Below, one piece after another: positions 34,785 to 46,800 of a DNA stretch of 64,000 nucleotides. Source of the stretch: Apteryx mantelli (lineage: Eukaryota; Chordata; Aves; Apterygiformes; Apterygidae); NCBI RefSeq assembly GCF_036417845.1, contig NW_027118693.1, positions 2,118,001-2,182,000 on the forward strand, written 5' to 3'. Numbering within the stretch: position 1 is the first letter of the stretch; the number at the start of each line of letters is the position of its first letter. The notes under the pieces are model-generated. The model was given only the letters and a program-made list of their open reading frames with translations, was not told where the DNA came from and did no database searches. A program made the position numbers and the translations under genes.

Positions 34785-36609
34785 AGAGCTGCTCCCTGCA
34801 GCACTTGGGGAGTTGTCCAGGCAGGCTGAGTGCTGACCCTCGCAGGTGGCAGAGTCACTGCCCCAAGCACACAGCACCCTGGGGCACAGGGACACTGCTC
34901 TGAATTACAGCCCTGGGCAGACCTGTGTGCACACCCTGGCTTCACCCCCCTGTATCGTCCCTGGGAGAAGGCAGCTGGATGCCGTGTCCCAGTGATGGTG
35001 TGGGAGGGAATCCCTGCTCTGAATGATCTCCTCCTCCTCCTCCACCCTGGAGAAGCCAGGAGAGTGACCCCACCAGGAACCTCAGGAGTGTTGTCCTTCA
35101 GCCAGAGACTTACCGTGTAAAGGGCTGTGAAGATTTCTCCCACAAATGAGCTCTCCTCTGTCTTCCCGCTCCAGACTGCCTTTCACATCTCTCTGTCTTG
35201 TCTCATCTTATGTCAGAAAGAGCAGGCAGTTCCCAGAGCCCTGCCGCTCTTTGCAGAGGAGCTGCTCCTGGACACAGCTCTCTCTCGGCAGTGCTGCCCT
35301 GTTGCCATGAACTCCCTGCATCCAGGAACCCGGCCCTGCTCAGGAGCTGAGGCCCAGCAGAAGGTGTGATTTTCTCTGTCCCTTGTGCTCCCTGCTCCTG
35401 GGAAATGTTCACTGAGGCAGACCAAAATACTCATCCATGATCCCTCTCTAAACAATGGAGAGAGACCAGTTAGAGTATTGCAGTTTGCCTCATCAGAGGA
35501 TGGTTATCTAGGAGAGTTGGAAATGTCCCACTCTAGATGCCCCTATTCCCATCTCTTAGCTAGGCAGGACACCTCGTCAGGGACAAGACGGGAGTTCATT
35601 TTCCCACACTGCAGGTATTGATTCAGATGAGTCAATCTAGGCATCTCCTGCTGGTTTAAAGCCCCTGGGATGGAGTGGGACTCAGATCCCTCCCAAGAGC
35701 TCTGCAAAAACACTGGAGGTGGGATCCTCCTTGCCAAAGCTGAATTGAACAAAACAGAGATGTCTGCATGTGAGCTCCTTGGCTATGCTCCCATTATAAT
35801 CAGTGGAGATGAAAGGTGGGAGTCAGCTGGTCACCCACTAACACTTGGTGAAATTTTAAGAGACAGAGGTGGTCCAAGGCGTGTTCCAGTGTCTGCTTGC
35901 TCTGATGGAGCAACTATGAGACCTCTGTCCTTCTAGAGCATCAGGTGGGGGCCAGGTGGGGAATTTCCTTGGTCATCTGAACAGTAGAAGCCTCACAGTG
36001 CTAGGTGTCCCCTCACTCTGAACCTGAGAAACATGCAGATCCCTCCATTACAAACAGCTGATGTATTTCAGTGCAGACATTCGATTCAGTGGCATAATAT
36101 TAGGCCTGCAGTGCCCTGTCCGATGCCTGGGGTGTCCAGCACAACCCCCTGTTTCTAGCAGATCCAGCATGGGACCTAGAGGAAAACCATGCCCTTTTGG
36201 AGTGTTTGCTCAGGAGGTGTCCCAGGGCACCTCGAGTTTCCTACCTGTGCCCGAATAACTGAATCCCACCACTGCATTTGGGCAAAGTCTGTACCATCTA
36301 CATCCAAGCATGCTGCATAGATGGGAGGCACATCACACCAAGGTCTCCACTCATGTCGCTGCAGGCTGTCCCAGCTCAGGGACTTCTTCACTGGCACCTT
36401 GTCCTGCCTGGACATCAGTTCACCTCTGTCACAGGCCTCAAGGTGCTGCAGATTCAGCTTGGGCAGCAACCCCCTCTCCTGCCATTCCTGCATGGCCCAG
36501 CCCTGTTTCTCCCTGGCCTTGGGTACTAGACAGTTTGCCATCTCAGTGGGAACCTCCTTTCACCACTACATTGCCACCTGCTATCTATGCCAGCATGTCT
36601 CTGCTCTGA
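34785..36609 (-). repeat. OR14-type leader block, inverted copy without a receptor
   Basis: Reverse complement of 17,219-19,065 at roughly 80-85% identity, with the same order of landmarks and the same candidate donor GTAAGT (35,113 down to 35,108). In this orientation a receptor ORF would be expected at lower coordinates, within about 2 kb of 34,785. That space instead holds a tandem repeat and a CR1 fragment, with no OR text on either strand. It is best explained as an orphan piece of an OR14 amplicon. Confidence 0.7.
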
Positions 36610-36789
36610 AGTAGAGCCATTGCACACACAGTGTCCTTGGCCCTTGGTCACAGGTTTCCCCATGACCAATCTGTGCTTTGTGCCACAGCTGAGGCTCTAC
36701 AGCCCAAACAGACACAAGTGCATGCAGCCTGGGGCACAGCAGGAGGCACTTGGAGACACACAAGCTGTCACAGGGCTGCCACATGGTTG

Positions 36790-37745
36790 GAATAACTGAG
36801 ATGTGGTGGGTTCACTCGCACGACTGGAGGGCTGCGATAGTAGGGTACAAGTTCTTCAGGGGAGACCAAGGCAGAGGATGAGGAGGGGGATGCCCTTTGT
36901 GTGAAGGCACAGCTCAGATGTATGGAGCTCTTCCATGGGACAGACAAGGGGAGGCAACTCTGAAGGGCAGGGTAGCTCGGGAGAGCCAGCAGGTCTTTTA
37001 GGACAGCATCCACCAAGCACAAGAATGGTCCATCCTGATACTCAGTTAAACTACTAGACATCTCAGGAGACCAGCTTGGCTGAAGAGGGAACTCATGCCT
37101 GAGCTCCAGTGCAATAAGGCAGCATATGGGAATGGGAAGGAGGGAGAAACTGCAAAGGAGCAATTCAGAAATATTGTCCAGTGAAGTAGGGATGGTGTTA
37201 GGGAAGCCAAAGCTCCTGTGGGATTGACACTTGCAGGGATGTCAAGAGCATGAAGAAGAGCTGCTACTGCTTCAGCTGCAGTAAAAGAATGCAAAAGAAA
37301 ATGTGGGCTCACTGCTGAGTGGGGCAGGGAATCTAGTAGTAGCAGATGTAGATAGATCTGAGGCACTCAATGCATTCTTGGCTTCAGTCTTCACCAAGAA
37401 GGTCTCCTGGGCCGTAGCACCTAGAGTCAGAACTCCAGAGGGGAAAAGTCACCAGCAGTGGATGAGGTCTGAGTGAGGGATTACTTGCAAGAACTCAGCC
37501 CATACAAGTCTAAGGGACTGGATGGGTGGCATCAGAGGGCATTGAGAAAGCTGGCTGCTGTCGTAGCAAGGCTGCTCTCTATTATTTTTGAAAGGTTGTG
37601 GAGATGAGGGGAGGTCCCAATGAGCTGAAAAAGGGCTGTTGTGCCCATCCTCAGAAAAGGCCACAAGGACAACCCGGGGAGCTACAGGCTGTTCAGCCTC
37701 ACTTTGGTGAGCAATGTGTCATGGAGCAAATGCTCTCGGACCATA
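36790..37745 (+). mobile_element. CR1 LINE fragment, ORF2 endonuclease to start of RT
   Basis: The plus strand encodes, in fragments, WWVHSHDWRAAIVGYKFF (start of ORF2), a LNAFLASVFTKKVSW-like linker near 37,357-37,410, and PILRKGHKDNPGSYRLFSL (near 37,644-37,700), the CR1 RT entry segment. Stops and deletions abound. It abuts the inner edge of the right arm at about 37,750, where another CR1 piece begins on the opposite strand. Confidence 0.8.
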
Positions 37746-37849
37746 GTTCTTGACTCATGCAGGGTGTCCCTGCTGCAGCGCAGGTTGCCTTCAGACCACA
37801 GTATCTCAGAGGTGTACCCTCTGGGAATGGAGCGCCTCCTTCCAAGGGC

Positions 37850-38520
37850 CTCTCGTCCTGCCACGGGGCACCACGGAGAAGATTCTGGCTCCACCTTCTT
37901 TACTGCCTCCCATCAGATGCTTATAAACCTTGATAAGAGCCTTTTCTGAGCCTTTTCTTCTCCAGGCTAAACAATTCCAGCTCTCGCAGACTTTCCGCAT
38001 GTGAGACATGCTCCAGTCCCTTAATCATCTTTGTGGCCCTTTGCTGGACTTGCTCCAATATGTCCATGTGTCTCCTGTACTGGGGAGCCCTGAACTAGAC
38101 ACAGCAGTCCAGATGTGGTCTCACCAGTGCTGAGTAGAGGGGGAGGATCACCTCCCTCGACCGGCTGGCAATGCTCTTCCTAAGGTAGCCCAGGATACCG
38201 TTGGCTTTTGCTGCAAGGGCACATTGCTGGCTCACGGTCAACTTGGTGTTCACCAGGACCCCCAGGTCCTTCTCTGCAGAGCTGCTCTCCAGCTGGGGGG
38301 CACCCAGCCTGTACTGGTGCATGGGGTCATTCTTCCCCAGGTGAAGGACTTAGCATTTTCCTTTCCTGAACTCCATGAGGTTCCTCCCTGCCCTTTTCTC
38401 CAGCCTGTCAAGATCACTCCGAATGGCAGGGCAACCATCTGGTGTATCAGCCACTACTCCCAGTGCTGTATCATCAGCAAACTTGCTGAGGGTGCACTCC
38501 TGAACTCAAGGGCATGGGAC
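37850..38520 (-). mobile_element. CR1 LINE fragment, ORF2 reverse-transcriptase end (right arm)
   Basis: Mirror of 8,600-9,255. On the minus strand it reads MHQYRLGAPQLESSSAEKDL, then GVLVNTKLTVSQQCALAAKA and LPLYSALVRPHLDCCV. This copy keeps the LESSSAEKDL segment that the left copy has partly deleted, so it is the less damaged of the two. Confidence 0.88.
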
Positions 38521-41204
38521 AGAGCTTTGTAAGCTCCTGATACGGTTATCCTCCTCCGGGAAATGGTCTTCTGGTTGGGCAGCAAAGTCCTCTTGGCAGG
38601 CCAGTGTCTCTGCAGTTTCCTTCTCACAAGGGGGACCAGGGAGATGCCGTGACTTTCGTTGGATCAAGCCCCAGCCCCTGCTGCAGAGACACGTGGCCTG
38701 GAAGACCTTAGAGCCAGCCTCCAGGTACACAGAGCAGCAGGAAGTCAAGCTTCCAGCTTCTGGTTGAAAGCCAGTTCATGCTCAAAGCTAAGAGGTGCAG
38801 GAACCATTTGAAGCACAAGGACAGCAGTTGCCTCAGTGATGAAAGCTTCACACTTGCTCTACAGGCAGTGAACAAAATGAAGAAAACCCTAGCTGATCAG
38901 TTCAGTACTGAGCTCCACCTCTTGGTCACTTCCTCGGGTGTCACGGGCCCTCCTCCTGCTCCTCACCCACTTCTGTCTAGTAACAGCTCTCCCAAGCCTC
39001 CTCCACTCTTTCTGTCTCCCCATCACGTTCCCCAGAGCCCTTTGGACCCCTTGTCCCCCTGGTTTGGTCCCATGGGGAAGGAGGGGTCCCAGCATCACTT
39101 GTGTGCACCCCTGTGCACCCAGAGCTGTTAGCTGCGGTGGATGGTGCTTCCCCCCACCCAGCAGCACCAGCCCTGACCCCAGGGGATGGCTGTGGTGGTG
39201 CCAAATGCTCCCACAGCCAGGGTCACATCTGGCACATTGTTCCAGGTGTGGTTGGAGACTGGCCCAGCAGAGACCCCCACCAGGAACAGCTGCTCTCTGT
39301 TCAACCTTGCAATTATAGAACGATGCTGAGTGTGGATAAAATGCCACCCTGACTGGTGTACATGACCACACTCACTAGAGACAGGTGGATATATTTCATA
39401 AGGACAATTACTCATAGCACACATTCTTCAGAATTCCTTCACGCAAACCCTTTGCAAGCAAAGTGCTGTGGTCAAAATGGATCCCAAGATGCAGGAAGAC
39501 TGGCCAAATGTCTCTGTGCATCAACCCTACATGAGGTGATACATCAGCTGGAAGCACAACGACATGGGTACATGCTTCCTGAAAGACTGGTGAGGAAATT
39601 GAGGGGACGCTGGGCTGCACCAGCCACTCCTCTGCACCCCCTGGATGTACTGGAAAATGAAGAAATGGGTTGAAACAAGAAGAGATCTAGAGCCCAGCTT
39701 AGACAAAGACAGGGTCCAATAGTCCCCTGGGAACACTGGAGTTCAGTAACAAGCCTATGGACAGAGGCTTATGCTCTGCTGGGGCTGTCCACACTGAGCA
39801 CAGAGAAGGTGGACTAAGAGCCTGCCTGTACTCAGGGAAAGGGAAAGCCTTGCTCAGTGTCACCACGGATGAGATTGCTCTCACTGAACTTCAGGTGACA
39901 ATTCAGAGGTGCCTAGTCCTAACCTAGATGCATTAAGATGGTAAGAGAGGTCTGCATTATGTTGGCAGTTATAACTCTGAACCCTCAGGTTCATACTTCC
40001 TTTTGGAGGGGTAGAAGATAGTCAGGTGGCCCTTAGGAACCAACGTCTCACCCCTGAAGAGCTCCCAGAGGTCTGCAATGAAGATGCCTAGATGTCAGTC
40101 TGTCACTCCAGCCTCCCTCTGCCCTTAGAGAGGAGGAATCTGTTCCTCTCCTCTCCTTTAGAAATCCATTCTGCGAAAAGTTGAATCATGTCCTAAACTC
40201 CACTGACTAACCTAAGGCAACCTAAGGTGTCTACCTCTTGAACATTTAAAATCTATCCTTTCGATGTCCAACATTAGAAAGATAAGGCAGGGAGTGTGAC
40301 AGTAGCTCCACAGAAACTGCTTTCACAGATTACATTTCTTGATAGCACTTTTAAAGATTTGGTGTTTCTCTCTCTTAGGCTGCCTCACAAAATGGATCTA
40401 CATTTCTGCAGGGATTAGGTCACCTGGGTACCAGCTATCATTTTAATTAATGTCCTGTCACCCTCTCAGACCGACTCTGCTGAGGAGCATCTCAGGAAAG
40501 CACAGAGGACCGTGATTCTTCAGGGAATGCCAAAGGACTTTGGGTGGTTTTACTTGAAAGGAAAAAGAAAATCAGAGCTTACTTCTGTCTGGCAGCACAG
40601 TGCATCAGAACAAACGGCATTAGCAGCTGACTCAAAGAGGCTCTGCAAGAACCTTGAAATGAGACATACCAGATGATTGTTCTCTCAAGGTTGTGGGAGG
40701 AGAGGGAAGGAGATGATGGTCTGCAGAAATTCTGCTGGCCTTCTATTTCCCCTTGACAGGGTTTCCTGCACATAGATTAATGTAAGTAACTGCTTTGCCG
40801 CATTTCACCTCATTTTTTGTTGATTGCTATTTTTGTTGTTGTTGTTGAGTTCCTAGACTGCCTGCCTGCCTGCCTGTGATTGTCCCCCTTTGCCTGTGAT
40901 ATTTCTCAGGCAATGAGACCTTGCTGACCAGTCTGTGTCTATGTGCTTGGATCTCTGCCCCTTTCTTTGCTTTAACTTGTCGGCCAGGTCCAGCCAAGCA
41001 GCACAGAGTAGTACTTTTCTCTCTTTTGGGCCTATACAAGTTCTGTGAGCAAAAGTGGCAGGATGGAAAGGAGGTGGTCTGCATAGGTAGGACTAGACTG
41101 TCCTGAGAGGATTGCATTGAGAATTCGTTGCCTTCAAGACCTCAGATAATGAATTCAGGATCAACTCCATACCAAACCAAGTTTAATTTTTCCAGTGTTC
41201 ACAG

Positions 41205-41231
41205 AAAAAAAAAAAAAAAAAAAAAAAAAAA
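41205..41231. repeat. Poly(A) tract
   Basis: 27 consecutive A bases immediately after the conserved flank TCCAGTGTTCACAG. The mirror position in the left arm is (TTTA)n. Confidence 0.95.
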
Positions 41232-41891
41232 GGAGTGCCTGTTAGTTTATTATCCTTGGATTTTCTTTTTTTTTCTCCCTCCCTTATATTACCTTTTTTT
41301 CATTTTTATTTTTCCTTCTGATGGCCAGAAAGTTTTATCAAAACCGTTTCTCAGCAAAAAGATTGCTGTGACTGAAGAAAAATCTCTTTATAAAGCTTGG
41401 ATGGAAAGACAGTTTTAATCATAGCATGTTTGTCTTATTTCTTTTGGGCTTTTTTTCCCCCCTGAAAACAAAAACATTCCCAGGGAATAAAACTTCCCTC
41501 TTATCTAACTCTCCCATTCACCTTTATTTTCCATATGCCTCCTCCTTTGTCACCATTCTTCTTCTTCCTTCTTTCCATTCCTTACCTAAAATCAAAAGGT
41601 TAATGTCACTTTGAAGAGATGTTTTATCTTTCTCCAGGATGCATTTTATCTTATCCAAAAATACAGGTTTAAGATAGACTAGAGAAAGAATGACTGAGAA
41701 ATGTCTATTTTTTTCTCCACTGACTATAAAAGGACACTTGAGTGAGGAGCTCAAATGCAAAAACTTACATGTTGTTAATAGTGGATTCCTACTCTAACCT
41801 AGAAACTAAGTTTGTTGTTACTGTTTGAAATGGTGTCTCCTTACTCTATGTTGTTTCTCCATGCCTTGTCTCTCTTCTTTGTTTTCCTTAC

Positions 41892-41893
41892 AG
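41892..41893 (+). promoter_or_regulatory. Candidate 3' splice site before right-arm OR
   Basis: CTTCTTTGTTTTCCTTACAG is a good acceptor, 137 bases before the OR ATG, as expected for an OR with a non-coding leader exon. The left arm reads TTACAA at the same place. Confidence 0.4.
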
Positions 41894-42029
41894 ACTTTTT
41901 GTGTGTCCCCATGGACCTCTTTTGTTATACTTCTACATTTCTCTACCTGTCTCCACTTCCTCTAACCTTCTGAGGAATTGTTTCCTCCACTCACCATCTT
42001 CTCTTATTCACTGCAGCTCAGTTGCAGAT

Positions 42030-42977
42030 ATGTTGAACCATACGACTGTCACAGAGTTCCTTCTCTTGGGCTTCCCCTCCCTCCACCATCAGGAGTACCT
42101 AATAGCAATCACTTTCCTGGCTTCCTACCTGGTGATCTTAGTTGGAAACCTGCTGATCATTGCCCTCATTCTTTCTGACCGAGACCTCCACAGACCCATG
42201 TACTTTTTCCTCTGCAACCTCTCCTCTTTGGAGATCTTCATTGCTACATCCATCATACCCAAAACAGTAGCAAGCCTGTTGATGGGCAGCAAAGCCATCT
42301 CCTTCCCAGCTTGCATAACTCAGTGCTACTTCTACTTCCTCTTGGGCACCATCGAGTTTGTCCTTCTGGCTGTCATGTCCTACGACCGTTATGTGGCCAT
42401 ATGCTACCCTCTTCAGTACCCCATGCTCATGAACAGTCAGCTTTGTGTTCAGCTCCTGTTGGGATCATGGACTGCAGGCTTCCTGTCCACCATTGTCCCC
42501 ACTGTCCTAGTTGTCAGGCTGCCCTTCTGCAATGCCAATCATATTGACCACTTCTTCTGTGACAGCATGCTTTTGATCAAGTTGTCCTGTGCAGACACAC
42601 GGACTGTGGAGCTGATAAGTTTCATGACTGCTGTCATCATCCTCTTTGGCTCACTGGTCATGACAGCAATGTCCTACCTATACATCATTAACACCATCCT
42701 TAGGTTGCCCTCAGCTTCGTCACGGAACAAGGCATTTTCTACATGCTCCTCTCACTTCACCATCGTCATCTTGGGCTATGGTAGCTGCATCTTCCAGTAT
42801 GTGCTGCCTTCAAGTCACCACACTTCCTATTACAAAATGGTGGCCCTGATCAACACAATGGTAACTCCTCTGATGAGCCCCTTCATTTTCAGCCTGAGGA
42901 ACGAGCAGATGAAGAAGGCTCTCAAGGTGGGCTTGAAGAGAAGTGTGATAATCTCCAGGAAATGTTTTTCCTTCTGA
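42030..42977 (+). CDS. Intact class II olfactory receptor (right-arm copy), 315 aa
   Basis: Paralogue of the left-arm receptor, with the same architecture: N-glycosylation site N3, G-N 39-40, RPMYFF 55-60, Cys 95, MSYDRYVAIC 116-125, loop cysteines 167, 177 and 187, KAFSTCSSH 234-242, and TM7 SPFIFSLRN 283-291. The ATG at 42,030 gives the standard MLNHTTVTEF start; upstream in-frame extension exists but is not OR-like. It differs from the left copy at 26 residues, seven of them in 96-109 of TM3 and others in extracellular loop 2, TM5 and the TM6-TM7 loop. The first 162 coding bases are identical. The concentration of change in the odorant-facing helix suggests different ligand tuning, which is an inference. 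Confidence 0.94.
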   Translation: MLNHTTVTEFLLLGFPSLHHQEYLIAITFLASYLVILVGNLLIIALILSDRDLHRPMYFFLCNLSSLEIFIATSIIPKTVASLLMGSKAISFPACITQCYFYFLLGTIEFVLLAVMSYDRYVAICYPLQYPMLMNSQLCVQLLLGSWTAGFLSTIVPTVLVVRLPFCNANHIDHFFCDSMLLIKLSCADTRTVELISFMTAVIILFGSLVMTAMSYLYIINTILRLPSASSRNKAFSTCSSHFTIVILGYGSCIFQYVLPSSHHTSYYKMVALINTMVTPLMSPFIFSLRNEQMKKALKVGLKRSVIISRKCFSF

Positions 42978-45900
42978 GGAGGGATTTTGTAAGTGGAGGG
43001 AAAAGGGAGGGGGGATGGAACAAATGATTAGGATTCATTTGCTGAAATTACACCTTTCTTTCTTAGCAGTGTGGAGTTTCATGAAATCACACCAGTTTCT
43101 CTCCTGAAACATATCACTATGATAAGACCTAATCCTCAGATAGGGATGCCTTTCAAATGGTCTAAAAGCACTTTACAAACCCTGGTGAATACCCTGGTGA
43201 TGGTGTTTTCTAAGTGTGGAAACTGAGACAGAAAGCAGCAAGCTGAGGAGTTCCTCCTTCCTTGGCACACCAAATTCTCAAGACAGTTCACCTTCCTCCA
43301 GTTTGGATGCAGCTTCTCCTTGTCACACAATCTGGTTTGCCTGTTTATTTTGGTGGCAGAGCTTTGTTGAACCTTTTTGCCTTTAGAAAGAGACAGAAAA
43401 CAGGTGGAACAAATAAAAAGGAGAGCAACAATGGCTTTATTTCTCTGCTAAGTGGCACTTACTTCTCCCCATTAATCTCCTGGTTGGGACAAGAACACAG
43501 ACAAAATAAAGTCTAAATTACCCACCTAACATCAGCTCTCTTTTGAACTGCAACTAAATCCAGAATATTGGTCAGTAATTTCATTGTTGAGTAACAATGC
43601 AATTATTCTCAGATCAAGCTTAATGAAATAAATGCCCAGTCCTTATGATACAATACTGTCAGAGCCAATACTTCAGCTAATAGAACAGATTCATGCAGTA
43701 GAATTAGTTTCTCCACATATAGACATTTGTAACTTAAATGCCCTAAGCTGAGTGCATCGCCCACCCTCCTGTGATAGTCTAGAGGATTACATCATCTCCT
43801 CTTACGCTAGTTGTCCATAGTACTTCAGAGGAACTATACGGAGCATAGAATTGGAAGCTCAACTTTTTCATAGGAAATGCCAGGTGCACTGAACCACACG
43901 CTGGGCAATGTGTTATAATTTGTGCAAGTGAGGGAGTTTACATCAGTGAGTTCTGTCCTCTGCAGCCCCAAGGATTAGATCTAGGCCTTAAGTTCTCTCC
44001 AACCCCTTCACCAAACAAAACCAAAGAAAAAAATCCTTTTCTCTAATCCTTGTCATGGTATTGCCATTTTGTCATTTTCATGGATTCATTTTCACTCACG
44101 ATTTGCAAGACAAATATCTTGTTTTGGAATGAGAATCAAAAGCAGTATTTGTTTATCCATTTTAAATAAAAATATGACATTATCATTCTATCTGAGAGAC
44201 TTTTTTATTATTTAAATCACTCACTCCCAATAGTACAGAAGCACAAGATGGATGAGTTTAGTCTTAAATGCCTAGCATGGAAATTTTGAAGTTATTTAGT
44301 TGGATGACTCCCATCCCCTTTAAGTTGGCAAGGAATCCCACCAAGACATCTTCAGTGAAGAGACTTTGGAATCACAGATAGCACTTTAACTTAGTTATCT
44401 TAGACATCTTATTGTCAAAAATCCTCCCCAAAGTCATTGTGGCAGTAATGTCTCTGATCTTTCTGGATAGAAAGCTACAGTTTGACTATCTGTGGGAGCG
44501 CCACACCTCTGGTTACAGCATAGAAATAACAGAACCTCACTGTTTGTCCACTGCTGCCTCTACACCAATATCTTAGGTGCTTGCTTTGCTCTGATGGCCT
44601 GGCCTCCAGACTGTTCACTTTATTCACACCAGGGAAAAGTCCAGGTGCAGTTGTGGGATAGTTCATTCACGAATTTGCTTCTTCCGTTGAAAGAACAGGT
44701 CACTCCAAGAGCTGCCCCTTGCAAGGGGTACAAACAAGACTGTGCTGGGTGTTGCTTCCTCTGCTCTGTGCAGACGTCAAACTGTATTTTATGCCCTAAG
44801 GCATGCAGCACATATCCTCACTGCCACACTACAAAACAAAACAAAGCACGCATTTTGTCAGCGGTGATCAACAGCCCTCACTTGATTTCATGTACCTTGA
44901 ATGGAGGAAGCACACACAAAACGACATGCCTGTGTCTCTGGGCTGCAGGGGCACTACGTGGGCCAGCAGACACCCAGGAGGCCCAGAAGTTAAGCAGTAT
45001 GAGCAGCATTTCCTGACAACAGGGTCTGCTTCCTGTAATAAATGTGCACAGTAAATAACAGACTTTCTTCTGTGGATAAAGGTCCCCTAAATAGCTATCC
45101 ACCTCCCTGACACCTGAGCTGGATAAATAATGGATTTTTTTTTTAATAGGTGAATTGAAAATGAAATAAATAAATGAAAAAAAAAGAAGGTGGACTTTGA
45201 GGACTTTGTTAAATGAACACAGAAATATTCTTGTCCACTGCAAACCCTTTCTTAGATCTAAAATGCTATGTTCCTTCTGAAAGTACTGACAACAGAAGTT
45301 ACATTCACCCCAGCCAGCGAGAGGGTGGCCCTGAAGCTCTTGTGTTGCCTACTCCTGTAAAGGCATCAGTAACATGCTCCATGAATGTGACAGGAGAAAG
45401 TAAGTGCCCAAAGTAAGTTTCTAAGATCTGCATGAGAACGTAGGCCAGAAATCATTTGTATTCCATTACTTTCTTCCCAAAAGACTGTGTCCACGCTGCC
45501 ATCCAACAAAGTTGGTCTTCTTTCTGCACAAAACTTTCAAACATTTTTGCTTCCTTCTAACAGAAATATGATGATATTCCTCTTTAGTTTCCTCCTAAAT
45601 TATAAACCAGCTCAAGTGAGATAAATAATTTTGTATAGCTGCCTATTTCTGTTCCCAAGTATAAAGGGAGGCCAAATGATTAACACAAACTAAGACAGCT
45701 CAACTCCACAAGTGCAAAGGCCACCCTACCAGACTTCTGCTAAGTCACTGTTTTCACAGAGGGACTCCATATGATCTTTTGATAATGCACCCTACAAGCT
45801 TGGGAAGAGAGTTTCCCCTGTGTCAGTATGATTCCAGCCCCCCAGTTTGTTGTGTGATAAGCACAAAAGAACAATCTATGGATAAGCAGTTTGTAGCAGC

Positions 45901-46404
45901 ATGGGTGCCCTCTTCCCTTTCTGCTCCCTGGAAGACATGGACCTGGCTGCATATTTCAACACTACGCAAGTTCAAGACGGAAGTGTCTTCTGGAAAAGGA
46001 ACTAAGGGATGGAAAGAGAATGGTCATGAAGGGACAACTGTTGAGAGAGGAAGATAGAATTAAAATTTTCAAAACTACCTCTTCATGCCATGATAGCGAC
46101 GACTTTAATCCCGTAAACATTACTACACATTGGCACTGATTTTTTTTGCCATAATTGTGAATATAATTCATGTACCTGCTTCCCAGCTATCCTAAACACA
46201 GGAGGTGTTCCAAAGCTATATCAGAACAGGAAAATATTAAAACTCAGTTTGTTCTTTCTCAGATCAGGTGACAACAGTCTGCGCAGTTTTGGAATCTATC
46301 TCCTGAATACGTCTACTTCGTGCAGATCACTAAACCATCTCTCTTGGGCTGAAGACGCACATTCAGACAGATGCAGGCATGCATGGTTAAATGCATCTTT
46401 TCTG
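42978..46404. other. Intergenic, no recognisable gene
   Basis: Mirror of 586-4,026. Nothing beyond short open frames. Confidence 0.5.
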
Positions 46405-46800
46405 TCATGATATGAAAGATAAAAAAGAACTGGTTGGGGATGGGATTATCAATGGCAACCTGAGCATCTTGATTAGAAGAGTGAGGGCTGTGTAAAAGAC
46501 AGAAAACCCTTTGCTAGGGGTTGGCAGGGTGTTGGGTTTTGGTAAGAGATACACAATGATTAGGGTGCTGTAGAAAATTTTTACTACAGGGAGGTGGAAG
46601 GAGATGGCTGAGAAAGTCTTCTGTCTTTCTCTGGTAGAAGGGGTCGTCAAAACAGTGAATAGGGTGCTAACACATCCCATGCCTGGCAGAATTGAAAGGC
46701 ATGGGAATGCTGCTCAGCAATCACCAGCATAACAAAGTGGATATTCCCAAGGAGAGTCGTAATGCAGATAACTAGAACCATCAGGAAGAGGAAGGTCTGA
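46405..46800 (-). pseudogene. Olfactory receptor pseudogene, internally deleted (right-arm copy)
   Basis: Mirror of the left-arm pseudogene, sharing the loss of TM2-TM5. Here the TM6-TM7 portion is still in one frame: RERQKTFSAISFHLPVVKIF, YSTLIIVYLLPKPNTLP and SKGFSVFYTALTLL. This frame keeps the base that the left copy lost. It ends without the NPxxY segment. Confidence 0.8.

Larger units (their letters stand above)
38521..42029. other. Upstream region of right OR; no recognisable gene
   Basis: Mirror of 4,975-8,589. It contains a candidate leader-exon acceptor at 41,892-41,893 and the poly(A) tract at 41,205-41,231. Long open frames near 38,780-39,420 and 39,356-39,673 are the mirror of frames in the left arm and have no domain. 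Confidence 0.5.

Noticed and set aside
36768-37366. Minus-strand frames of 131 and 106 codons
   Set aside because: Antisense of a CR1 ORF2 fragment lying on the plus strand.
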